Below are positions 1 to 5,439 of a stretch of 5,439 bases of DNA, in pieces; the first letter of the stretch is position 1, and every line of letters begins with the position of its first letter. This DNA comes from an uncultured Clostridia bacterium. GTDB taxonomy: Bacteria; Bacillota; Clostridia; Oscillospirales; Acutalibacteraceae. Location: positions 1 through 5,439 of the forward strand of contig CALWVC010000106.1 in the NCBI GenBank assembly GCA_944384865.1. Reading direction: 5' to 3'. Below the pieces are notes generated by a model, which saw nothing but the letters and a program-made list of their open reading frames with translations, had not been told where the DNA came from and ran no database searches. Made by a program: the position numbers and the translations under genes.

Positions 1-2
1 CA

Positions 3-821
3 TATACACTGTTATATGCGCCCCGCGGGCCGGTTTGTAACCCGGATGATCTTGAAGCTTTAACCGATCTGGTTGCCGCTGTCAAACAGCTCGCAAAAGA
101 ACAAAACGCTTATTTATTTAAGGCCGATCCGTCGTTTGAGGCGGCCGATGACGGCTTTCGGTCAGCAGCAGCGGCGGCGGGCCTCTCCATTCGTGAAACC
201 GGCAAGAATTTCGACGGTATTCAGCCGCGATTTGTTTTTCGCTTAAACATTGAAAACAAAAGCTATGAACAGCTGTTTGAGGCGTTTCACTCCAAAACCC
301 GCTATAATATTCGGTTGGCTATTAGAAAAGGCGTTACCGTCCGGCAGGGCGCCAAAGATGACTTACCTGCCTTCCATCAAATTATGAAAGTAACCGGCGC
401 GCGGGATCATTTCGGCATCCGACCGCTTTCTTATTTTGAACACATGTACGACGTTATGGCGGACGAGCATTTACGTCTGTATATGGCGGAGCTGAACGGC
501 CAGCCGATTGCGGGTACAATCGCCATATATTACGGGGATAAGGTCTGGTATCTGTATGGTGCGTCCTCTAACGAACATCGAAATGTCATGCCAAATTATC
601 TGTTGCAGCAGGCAATGATCCAATGGGCGATTGAAAAAAAATGTCGGATTTATGATTTCAGAGGCGTGTCCGGTGATCTGAATCCGGAAAACCCGTTATA
701 CGGCCTGTATCGCTTCAAAAAAGGTTTTTCCGGCGATCTGGTAGAGTTTGTGGGAGAATGTGAGATCGTTTTCAAACCGTTGGTTAAAAAGGCCGTTGAT
801 CTGGCCCAGAAGATTTTATAA
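3..821 (+). CDS. FemXAB-family peptidoglycan interpeptide-bridge aminoacyltransferase (5' truncated)
   Basis: The reading frame is open from the left edge to TAA at 819-821, giving 272 visible residues. No start codon can be assigned; the ATG at 315 is internal, since clear family sequence runs upstream of it. FemX/FemA/FemB/MurM enzymes are usually about 340-420 residues, so some 70 or more N-terminal residues are probably outside. Visible family features are an early YAPRGPV segment (visible residues 5-11), a KTRYNIRLAIRKG stretch (about 99-111) leading into the second GNAT-like domain, and the C-terminal FRGVSGD...NPLYGLYRFKKGF block, which is the most diagnostic. The family transfers amino acids from aminoacyl-tRNA to the stem-peptide side chain of lipid II at the cytoplasmic face of the membrane. 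Which amino acid is moved cannot be read from this sequence. The racemase gene starts 19 bases downstream, suggesting an operon. Confidence 0.87.
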   Translation, partial: YTLLYAPRGPVCNPDDLEALTDLVAAVKQLAKEQNAYLFKADPSFEAADDGFRSAAAAAGLSIRETGKNFDGIQPRFVFRLNIENKSYEQLFEAFHSKTRYNIRLAIRKGVTVRQGAKDDLPAFHQIMKVTGARDHFGIRPLSYFEHMYDVMADEHLRLYMAELNGQPIAGTIAIYYGDKVWYLYGASSNEHRNVMPNYLLQQAMIQWAIEKKCRIYDFRGVSGDLNPENPLYGLYRFKKGFSGDLVEFVGECEIVFKPLVKKAVDLAQKIL

Positions 822-825
822 ACAG

Positions 826-833
826 AAAAGGGA
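826..833 (+). promoter_or_regulatory. Ribosome binding site fixing the racemase start
   Basis: AAAAGGGA lies 7 bases before the ATG at 841. It supports this start over the in-frame ATG at 748, which would overlap the last 74 bases of the transferase gene and add 31 residues with no family similarity. A second ATG at 834 is in another frame. Confidence 0.75.
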
Positions 834-840
834 TGTTCCA

Positions 841-1923
841 ATGCAAAACTGCATTATGATTTCCAAAGCAGATTTAGATTATAACGTGCACACTGTTTTA
901 GAGGCGGTGCAGACGCCGGTCATTGCGGTAGTCAAATGTAACGGCTATGGTATTACAATGCAGTATGCGATGGCGGCGTGGTATAACGCCGGCGTCCGTT
1001 TTTTCGCAGTTTCCGAACCTGCAGAAGCGCTGACAATCCGGGAACTGGGCTATAAAGACGTTCAAATTTTACTGATGGCGCCGGTTTTTGATCCGCCGAC
1101 GCTGCAACTGTTATTAGCAAATGATATCATTTTGACCATTACAAGCGCACACTGTGCGGTTTTTGCAGTGGAAAACAGCGGAGGATATCCCATTCAGGCT
1201 CATGTAAAAATCGATACCGGCATGGGCCGGTTTGGAACCCGATATGACAATATACAGGAGCTGCTGGCAATATATGCGGTAGAAGGCATTCGTTATTCAG
1301 GAATTTTTTCTCATTTTGCGATTTCCTTTGAACCGCAATATCAGAAAACCAAACAACAGTTGGATCTATTTCTTTCAGCGATCCGGAAACTGGAAGCCGC
1401 AGAGATTCAGGTCGGCACAAAACATATTGCCAACTCCTGTGCGGCATTTCGCTTTCCTGAGACCCGGCTGGACGCAGTGCGCATCGGATCAGCGCTGGTA
1501 GGGCGGCTGATGGTTCCCTGCGGTGTGCAACTGAAAAAAATAGGATCCCTGCGGGCGCGCGTCGTTGATATTGTACAACTGAAAAAAGGAGATACCTCCG
1601 GCTATGCAATGATTGCAAAACTCAAAAAAGATACCACTGCCGCGGTAGTGGCAGTGGGATACCGGCAGGGATTTGGTATAACCCGCTGCAATGAAAACGG
1701 ACGGCTGTTGGATATGCTGCGTAACATCTATCACGCGATCCGAGAGTATAAAAAACCGGCGTATTTATATCATGGGAAAGACCGCCTGCCGGTCGTTGGC
1801 CGGATCGGCAATCAATATACATTGGTGGATATAACCGGCAAATCTCTGGATGTTAACGCCATCCTCAGCGCAGACATCAACTTGCTATTAGCGGATTCAC
1901 TGGTCGATCGTGTGCTGGAATAA
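841..1923 (+). CDS. Alanine racemase family PLP enzyme (fold type III); substrate uncertain
   Basis: The protein has 360 residues, about the usual length. The TIM-barrel half shows the PLP lysine in VVKCNGYG (Lys32, Tyr36), KIDTGMGRFG (123-132, with the Lys and Arg that shape the active site), SHFA (His158), ANS (Asn198-Ser199) and VRIG (Arg214, expected to face the pyridine nitrogen). In the C-terminal beta domain Tyr255 sits exactly 19 residues before the GY pair at 273-274, as the catalytic tyrosine does in Geobacillus alanine racemase, so both catalytic bases are present. Family enzymes interconvert L- and D-amino acids in the cytoplasm. Several substrate-end signatures differ: KANAYGHG has become KCNGYGIT, the usual GRxxMDQ reads GRIGNQY, and the C-terminal YE...RVPR segment is not recognisable. 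The family call is firm. D-alanine supply is one option; another D-amino acid for the wall is equally possible. The upstream FemXAB gene favours a peptidoglycan role. Confidence 0.88.
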   Translation: MQNCIMISKADLDYNVHTVLEAVQTPVIAVVKCNGYGITMQYAMAAWYNAGVRFFAVSEPAEALTIRELGYKDVQILLMAPVFDPPTLQLLLANDIILTITSAHCAVFAVENSGGYPIQAHVKIDTGMGRFGTRYDNIQELLAIYAVEGIRYSGIFSHFAISFEPQYQKTKQQLDLFLSAIRKLEAAEIQVGTKHIANSCAAFRFPETRLDAVRIGSALVGRLMVPCGVQLKKIGSLRARVVDIVQLKKGDTSGYAMIAKLKKDTTAAVVAVGYRQGFGITRCNENGRLLDMLRNIYHAIREYKKPAYLYHGKDRLPVVGRIGNQYTLVDITGKSLDVNAILSADINLLLADSLVDRVLE

Positions 1924-1967
1924 CTGAGAAAGCGAAAAATTATTTACGCTCAACCTGCAAAACATTG

Positions 1968-1996
1968 TTGAATTTATGTTAAATATAAGGTATAAT
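1968..1996 (+). promoter_or_regulatory. Sigma-A-type promoter for the phosphate transport operon
   Basis: TTGAAT (1968-1973) and a perfect TATAAT (1991-1996) are separated by 17 bases, the ideal spacing. Transcription would start near 2003 and leave a leader of roughly 35 bases before the permease ATG. The surrounding gap (1924-2036) shows no strong terminator for the racemase gene, so read-through from upstream is also possible. No obvious Pho-box-like direct repeat was seen next to it. Confidence 0.75.
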
Positions 1997-2025
1997 ATTG
2001 TTAAATTCGAGTAAAGTGAAAATAC

Positions 2026-2030
2026 AGGAG
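2026..2030 (+). promoter_or_regulatory. Ribosome binding site of the phosphate permease
   Basis: AGGAG lies 6 bases before the ATG at 2037 and fixes the start, just upstream of the first membrane segment. Confidence 0.8.
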
Positions 2031-2036
2031 TAAATA

Positions 2037-3101
2037 ATGGACTTTTCTTTCAACGCGTTCTTCAGCCAACTCATTGCCAGTCCGGCGCTGATGATTACAG
2101 CTCTTTTAGTGCTTGGCGTTATTTTTGTAAACGGTTGGACCGACGCCCCGAATGCGATCGCCACCTGTGTCTCTACCAGAGCCATAGGCGCGCGTCCCGC
2201 TATTCTGATGGCGGCGGTCTTTAATTTTTTAGGCGTTTTTGTCATGAGTATGGTGAGCAAGGGCGTGGCAGAAACTATTTATAATATGGTGGATTTCAAT
2301 CAGGTGCAGAGTGAAGCGTCCAATCCTGCAATGATTGCGCTGTGCGCGGCGCTGTTCGGGATTGTGGTCTGGGCAGTTGCTGCGTGGTATTTTGGAATTC
2401 CCACCAGTGAAAGCCATGCGCTGATCGCAGGTTTGTCCGGTTCTGCGATTGCCATGGGCGGTTTTTCCGCAATCAACCTGGATGAATGGATGAATGTAAT
2501 TTACGGGTTGGTTTTGTCCACCTTTCTGGGCTTTTTTCTTGGATATTTCATTGTAAAACTGATTGAATGGATTTGTAAACCGCTTTCCAGAAACGGCACA
2601 GAAGGTTTTTTCGGAAAAGCGCAGATCGTTGGCGGCGCGATGATGGCGTTTATGCACGGTGCGCAGGATGGGCTGAAATTTATCGGTGTGTTCATTTTAG
2701 GGATGTTTATTGCCCACGGGGAAGGGGATAAAGGGCAGGTCAGCTCGATTCCGTTGTGGCTGATTATTCTGGTGTCGGTTGTAATGGCGTTGGGCACTTC
2801 TGTCGGCGGCTATCGTATCATCAAGGCCGTTGGAATGGATATGGTCAAATTAAAAAAATATCAGGGGTTTGCCGCAGATGTCGCGGGTTCCCTGTGCCTG
2901 CTGGCTGCTACACTGTTTGGATTACCGGTCAGTACAACCCAGGCAAAGACAATGGCAATTTCCGGTGTTGGCGCTGCCAAACGGCTGTCATCGGTTAAAT
3001 GGTCTGTTGTCAAAGAGATGGTATTGACCTGGGTTTTGACATTTCCCGGCTGCGGCTTAATTTCATTTTTAATTACCTTGCTTGCGATCAATATATTTTA
3101 A
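2037..3101 (+). CDS. pit: PiT-family inorganic phosphate permease
   Basis: This 354-residue, very hydrophobic protein is a short, complete member of the Pho4/PiT (SLC20-type) family, which imports phosphate with a coupling cation across the cytoplasmic membrane. The family's inverted internal duplication is visible. The N-terminal half has NGWTDAPNAIAT (32-43) and IPTSESHALIAG (121-132). The C-terminal half has HGAQDGLK (207-214) and LPVSTTQAKTMAIS (296-309). The paired Asp residues (36 and 211) and the P-[TV]-S-x-x-[HQ] elements are the expected transport-site residues. About nine or ten membrane segments can be seen, with a polar cytoplasmic-looking loop around residues 180-200 and another charged stretch near 265-280. 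It lies 19 bases before the DUF47 gene under one promoter, the usual arrangement for low-affinity phosphate uptake. A metal-phosphate or other oxyanion substrate is possible but not suggested by the sequence. Confidence 0.96.
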   Translation: MDFSFNAFFSQLIASPALMITALLVLGVIFVNGWTDAPNAIATCVSTRAIGARPAILMAAVFNFLGVFVMSMVSKGVAETIYNMVDFNQVQSEASNPAMIALCAALFGIVVWAVAAWYFGIPTSESHALIAGLSGSAIAMGGFSAINLDEWMNVIYGLVLSTFLGFFLGYFIVKLIEWICKPLSRNGTEGFFGKAQIVGGAMMAFMHGAQDGLKFIGVFILGMFIAHGEGDKGQVSSIPLWLIILVSVVMALGTSVGGYRIIKAVGMDMVKLKKYQGFAADVAGSLCLLAATLFGLPVSTTQAKTMAISGVGAAKRLSSVKWSVVKEMVLTWVLTFPGCGLISFLITLLAINIF

Positions 3102-3105
3102 CTGT

Positions 3106-3112
3106 TAAGGAG
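3106..3112 (+). promoter_or_regulatory. Ribosome binding site of the DUF47 gene
   Basis: TAAGGAG, a near-perfect Shine-Dalgarno sequence, lies 8 bases before the ATG at 3121. It decides for this start over the internal Met26, so the lysine-rich N-terminal tail is probably translated. Confidence 0.85.
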
Positions 3113-3120
3113 CGTATACA

Positions 3121-3780
3121 ATGTCTGATAAGAAAAAAGGTCCACAGAAAGACAAAAAAAAGAAAAAAATTAAAGAATTAAATTATTTTAAAACCATGAC
3201 GGCAATATCCGAACATGGCGTAAGTGCAGCAAATGAACTGAAAAAATTACTGGGAAATTTAAACGATCTGCCTGCCAAAGTGGATGGCGTACATGCAATC
3301 GAATCGGCAGCAGACAGTATCTATCATGATATTATTGCCGCGCTTAACAGGGCGTTTGTAACGCCGATTGAGCGGGAAGACATCAAAGATCTTGCACATG
3401 CTGTAGATGATGTGGTAGATGCGGTAGAGGATGTGGTTTTGCATTTTTACATGTTCAATATCACAACCATTCGCCCCGAAGCCATTCGTTTCTGCGATTT
3501 GATCTGTGAGAGTTGTCAGACATTGTATATTACGATGGGTGAGTTTGAAAACTATAAAAAATCCAAAAAAATCAGTGAGTTACTGGTGGATTTAAACCGC
3601 TTAGAAGAAAACGGCGACATTCTGTATCGCGAAGCAATCCGTCATCTGTTCACCGAAAATAACGTGCCCCGCATTGAAGTGTTAAAATGGAAAGAGATCT
3701 TCGATATGATGGAAAAGTGCTGTGATGCCTGCGAGCGCTGCGCAGATATGATCGAAGGCGTTATTTTAAAGAACTCTTAA
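3121..3780 (+). CDS. DUF47 / PhoU-like phosphate transport accessory protein
   Basis: The 219-residue, all-helical, acidic protein matches the DUF47 (PhoU_div) family in length and motifs. PhoU-type metal-site patterns recur: ExxxD at Glu61/Asp65, the TPIEREDI...HAVDDVVDAVED block (81-104), LEENGD (161-166) and a final E198...D202..E205...D209 helix. Family members bind metal ions and are thought to act in the cytoplasm as partners or regulators of the PiT permease encoded beside them. They lack transport activity themselves. The gene starts 19 bases after pit, so the two are co-transcribed. Two things are odd. The first 20 residues hold eleven lysines, encoded by A6, A8 and A7 runs, before the more usual NYF start of the domain at 21-23. 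There are also two cysteine clusters: Cys125/129/132 and CCDACERC at 200-207. Family assignment is firm; the regulatory role is inferred from relatives. Confidence 0.94.
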   Translation: MSDKKKGPQKDKKKKKIKELNYFKTMTAISEHGVSAANELKKLLGNLNDLPAKVDGVHAIESAADSIYHDIIAALNRAFVTPIEREDIKDLAHAVDDVVDAVEDVVLHFYMFNITTIRPEAIRFCDLICESCQTLYITMGEFENYKKSKKISELLVDLNRLEENGDILYREAIRHLFTENNVPRIEVLKWKEIFDMMEKCCDACERCADMIEGVILKNS

Positions 3781-3842
3781 TTGGAATAATAAAACCGTCT
3801 GTTGCAGCAGTTTAGTTGAAGTACTGTGATAAAATATTTTTA

Positions 3843-3873
3843 AAGCGGTTAGAATATTGTGTTCTAACCGCTT
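3843..3873 (+). terminator. Hairpin after the phosphate operon, probable terminator
   Basis: A perfect 12-bp inverted repeat (AAGCGGTTAGAA / TTCTAACCGCTT) closes a 7-base loop at 3855-3861, 63 bases after the DUF47 stop. The plus-strand tail (GTGTGTTATAAT) is only moderately T-rich, so termination may be incomplete or need a factor. On the minus strand the tail is AT-rich but broken by A runs. Placement makes it the likely end of the pit/DUF47 transcript. Confidence 0.65.
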
Positions 3874-3885
3874 GTGTGTTATAAT
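3857..3885 (+). promoter_or_regulatory. Possible extended -10 promoter at the hairpin
   Basis: TG (3877-3878), one base, then a perfect TATAAT (3880-3885) form an extended -10 element. TTGTGT at 3857-3862, partly in the hairpin loop, lies 17 bases upstream and could serve as a weak -35. A start near 3892 would transcribe the gene-free DNA towards the hairpin at 4097-4132. Such motifs occur by chance in AT-rich DNA, so this is only a candidate. Confidence 0.3.
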
Positions 3886-4096
3886 GCGATGGAAGATTCT
3901 TTATATCTTGCGTTGCCGTATTTTCTCAAAAATTTTCTGATTTGGTTTTAAAAACAATGCCAGCCGAAAAAATAAGTTGGATGTCTGGTGAAGCAGCGAT
4001 TCGTCTAAACTAAGATTATGCGTATCATTTTCCACGTAGCATCTTTATGGACACTGTTCGAAAGTGTTTATAGTGGTTATATACTTTCAGGCAGCA

Positions 4097-4132
4097 AAAA
4101 CGGGTACAGCCTTTAAAAGCTGTACCCGTTTT
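4097..4132 (-). terminator. Intrinsic terminator of metK (possibly bidirectional)
   Basis: A perfect 14-bp inverted repeat (AAAACGGGTACAGC / GCTGTACCCGTTTT) flanks an 8-base loop (4111-4118), 83 bases past the metK stop in its reading direction. On the minus strand the GC-rich stem runs into a TTTTT tract, the classic intrinsic form. On the plus strand the stem ends in TTTT followed by C and an A run, so it could also stop transcripts arriving from the left. Confidence 0.85.
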
Positions 4133-4215
4133 CAAAAATCTTGGGTAATCAAACCTCAGCGATGTTAACCGCACTTTCAAATATTTTAAAATGTAATTTC
4201 AGCATCAAATCGGCT

Positions 4216-5397
4216 TTATCGCAAGGCGTCCAACAATTGTTGAACTTGATCGGTACGTTCCCAGGTGAAGTCCGGATCATTACGGCCAAAATGCCCATAA
4301 TTACAGGTCTTTCTGTAAATCGGACGCCGAAGATTCAACTGTTTGATAATAGCGGCGGGACGAAGATCAAATATCTGCATCACCGCGTCGGCCAGATCCA
4401 GATCCGATACTTTGCCAGTACCAAAGGTATCAATATTGACGGAGACCGGCTGTGCAACACCAATCGCATAAGCAAGCTGAATCTCGCACTTTTTTGCCAA
4501 CCCGGCAGCTACAATATTTTTAGCAATATAACGGGCCGCATAAGCCGCAGAACGATCTACCTTCGTTGGATCTTTTCCGGAAAAAGCACCGCCGCCATGA
4601 CGCGCATAACCTCCATAGGTATCCACAATAATCTTGCGACCGGTCAAACCTGTATCGCCCTGCGGACCGCCGACCACAAAACGCCCGGTAGGATTGATGT
4701 AATATTTGGTATTTACATCCACCAATTTTGCAGGGATAACGGCGTCGATCACCAGGCGGCGAATATCCGCCCGCAGCTGTTCAATAGAAACAGCATCGCT
4801 ATGCTGCGCAGAAATAACAATTGCATCGATTCGTGTCGGTTGCCCGGCCTCGTCATACTCCACGGTTACCTGTGTTTTTCCATCAGGACGCAGATAGGGA
4901 AGAGCACCACTTTTTCGGACAGAAGCCAGCTGCTGAGCCAGTAATTGTGCATAATATGCTGCCATCGGCATAAATGCTTCGGTTTCGTCACAGGCATAGC
5001 CAAACATCATACCCTGATCGCCTGCGCCGTGTTGACTGTTTTCGTCCTGTTCGCCGGCTTTGCGTTCTAACGAATTGTCGACGCCCAGCGCAATATCCGG
5101 AGACTGTTCGTCAATGGCAGTCACAACCGCGCAAGTATTGCCGTCAAATCCCTGGGCAGGATCATGATAACCGATATCTTTCACGACCTGTCGGGCGATT
5201 TTTGGAATATCTACATAACAGCTTGTGCTGATTTCACCCATGATGGTGATGATTCCGGTGGTAGCAAAGGTTTCACAGGCCACTCTGGCGTAGGGGTCAT
5301 GTTTTAAAATTTCGTCTAATACGGCGTCGGCAATCTGATCACATACTTTGTCCGGATGTCCTTCGGTGACAGATTCTGAAGTAAAAAGTTTTTTCAT
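4216..5397 (-). CDS. metK: S-adenosylmethionine synthetase (methionine adenosyltransferase)
   Basis: This complete 393-residue protein catalyses ATP + L-methionine + water to S-adenosylmethionine + phosphate + diphosphate in the cytoplasm, supplying the cell's main methyl donor. The length is typical. Family signatures are all intact: SESVTEGHPDK (7-17) with the ATP-site His14, Asp16 and Lys17; GAGDQGMMFGYA (124-135); the VNPTG-like INPTGRFVVGGPQGDTGLTGRK (234-255); GGGAFSGKD (268-276), the phosphate-binding loop; and the C-terminal YGHFGR block. A short hydrophilic insert-like stretch (about 111-123) before GAGDQG corresponds to the variable flexible loop region. The gene stands alone and converges on the phosphate operon, with its own terminator at 4097-4132. 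Bacillota metK genes are often under SAM-sensing riboswitches, but any such leader would lie beyond the right edge. Confidence 0.99.
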   Translation of the reverse strand: MKKLFTSESVTEGHPDKVCDQIADAVLDEILKHDPYARVACETFATTGIITIMGEISTSCYVDIPKIARQVVKDIGYHDPAQGFDGNTCAVVTAIDEQSPDIALGVDNSLERKAGEQDENSQHGAGDQGMMFGYACDETEAFMPMAAYYAQLLAQQLASVRKSGALPYLRPDGKTQVTVEYDEAGQPTRIDAIVISAQHSDAVSIEQLRADIRRLVIDAVIPAKLVDVNTKYYINPTGRFVVGGPQGDTGLTGRKIIVDTYGGYARHGGGAFSGKDPTKVDRSAAYAARYIAKNIVAAGLAKKCEIQLAYAIGVAQPVSVNIDTFGTGKVSDLDLADAVMQIFDLRPAAIIKQLNLRRPIYRKTCNYGHFGRNDPDFTWERTDQVQQLLDALR

Positions 5398-5405
5398 GAT
5401 TTTAA

Positions 5406-5411
5406 TCCTTT
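5406..5411 (-). promoter_or_regulatory. Ribosome binding site of metK
   Basis: Read on the minus strand, AAAGGA lies 8 bases before the ATG at 5397-5395. It confirms the start, which also matches the family N-terminus (MKKLFTSESV). The remaining bases to the edge are A-rich and show no complete promoter. Confidence 0.8.
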
Positions 5412-5439
5412 CTTTGTTGTTTCTTTGATATTGTTAATA

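Larger units (their letters stand above)
3781..4215. other. Gap between converging genes (435 bases); no convincing gene
   Basis: The pit/DUF47 operon ends at 3780 and metK, on the other strand, ends at 4216. The gap holds two perfect inverted repeats near its ends (3843-3873 and 4097-4132, annotated separately). Between them is AT-rich DNA. An extended -10 motif lies at 3877-3885. Two very short open frames overlap on opposite strands: a 20-codon plus-strand frame at 3889-3951, and a 44-codon GTG-started minus-strand frame at 4035-3901. Neither has a Shine-Dalgarno sequence or a recognised product, so they are not called as genes. No tRNA, repeat family or insertion-sequence end was seen. 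Confidence 0.6.

Noticed and set aside
748..840. In-frame upstream ATG that would extend the racemase N-terminus by 31 residues
   Set aside because: It overlaps the end of the transferase gene, has no ribosome binding site, and the added residues do not resemble the family; the ATG at 841 has a good Shine-Dalgarno sequence and matches the expected N-terminus.
1139..1618. 159-codon minus-strand open frame
   Set aside because: It is antisense to the racemase gene, whose motifs are intact across this region; it has no recognisable product and its composition is typical of a shadow frame.
1925..1953. Weak AGCG/CGCT pairing after the racemase stop, considered as a terminator
   Set aside because: The core stem is four base pairs with a 12-base loop and no T tract; not convincing as an intrinsic terminator.
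2229..2657. 142-codon minus-strand open frame
   Set aside because: It lies fully inside the PiT permease gene on the opposite strand, with no ribosome binding site and no recognisable domain.
3889..3951. 20-codon hydrophobic plus-strand frame, considered as a small toxin-like peptide
   Set aside because: It has no Shine-Dalgarno sequence, and the predicted start of any transcript from the adjacent -10 motif would fall at about its own start codon; too short to support alone.
4048..4066. Short inverted repeat ACACT/AGTGT in the gap, considered as an operator or hairpin
   Set aside because: The stem is only five base pairs and there is no nearby gene start for it to control.
4141..4944. Long 267-codon plus-strand open frame
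   Set aside because: It is mostly antisense to metK, has no ribosome binding site or family motif, and metK on the opposite strand has every expected signature.

Overview
The window carries five protein genes from a bacterium, most likely a Bacillota member of the Clostridia type. The reasons are the moderate base composition, strong AAGGAG-type ribosome binding sites, a FemXAB peptidoglycan-branching enzyme (typical of Bacillota), and a PiT/DUF47 pair with clostridial-looking sequence. I cannot name the genus. There are no rRNA or tRNA genes, insertion sequences, CRISPR arrays or phage genes.

Layout from left to right. (1) Positions 3-821, plus strand: the 3' part of a FemXAB-family aminoacyltransferase, whose N-terminus lies off the left edge. 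(2) Positions 841-1923, plus strand: a fold-type III PLP enzyme of the alanine racemase family, 19 bases after the transferase and probably co-transcribed with it. This pair looks like a cell-wall module. (3) A 113-base gap with a near-consensus sigma-A-type promoter. (4) Positions 2037-3101, plus strand: a PiT-family phosphate permease. (5) Positions 3121-3780, plus strand: its DUF47 (PhoU-like) partner. Together these form a standard low-affinity phosphate uptake operon. (6) A 435-base gap between converging genes, with two perfect inverted repeats (12 bp and 14 bp) placed as terminators. Between them lies AT-rich DNA without a convincing gene, although an extended -10 motif sits beside the first hairpin. 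(7) Positions 4216-5397, minus strand: a complete metK (S-adenosylmethionine synthetase). Only 42 bases of its upstream region are in the window.

Most of the window is ordinary housekeeping content. The points most worth a second look are: the racemase, which keeps both catalytic residues (Lys32, Tyr255) but has lost several substrate-end signatures of true alanine racemases and sits next to a peptidoglycan-branching enzyme; and the 3781-4096 gap, where promoter-like and hairpin signals could make a small RNA. I did not find a clear new multi-gene system.
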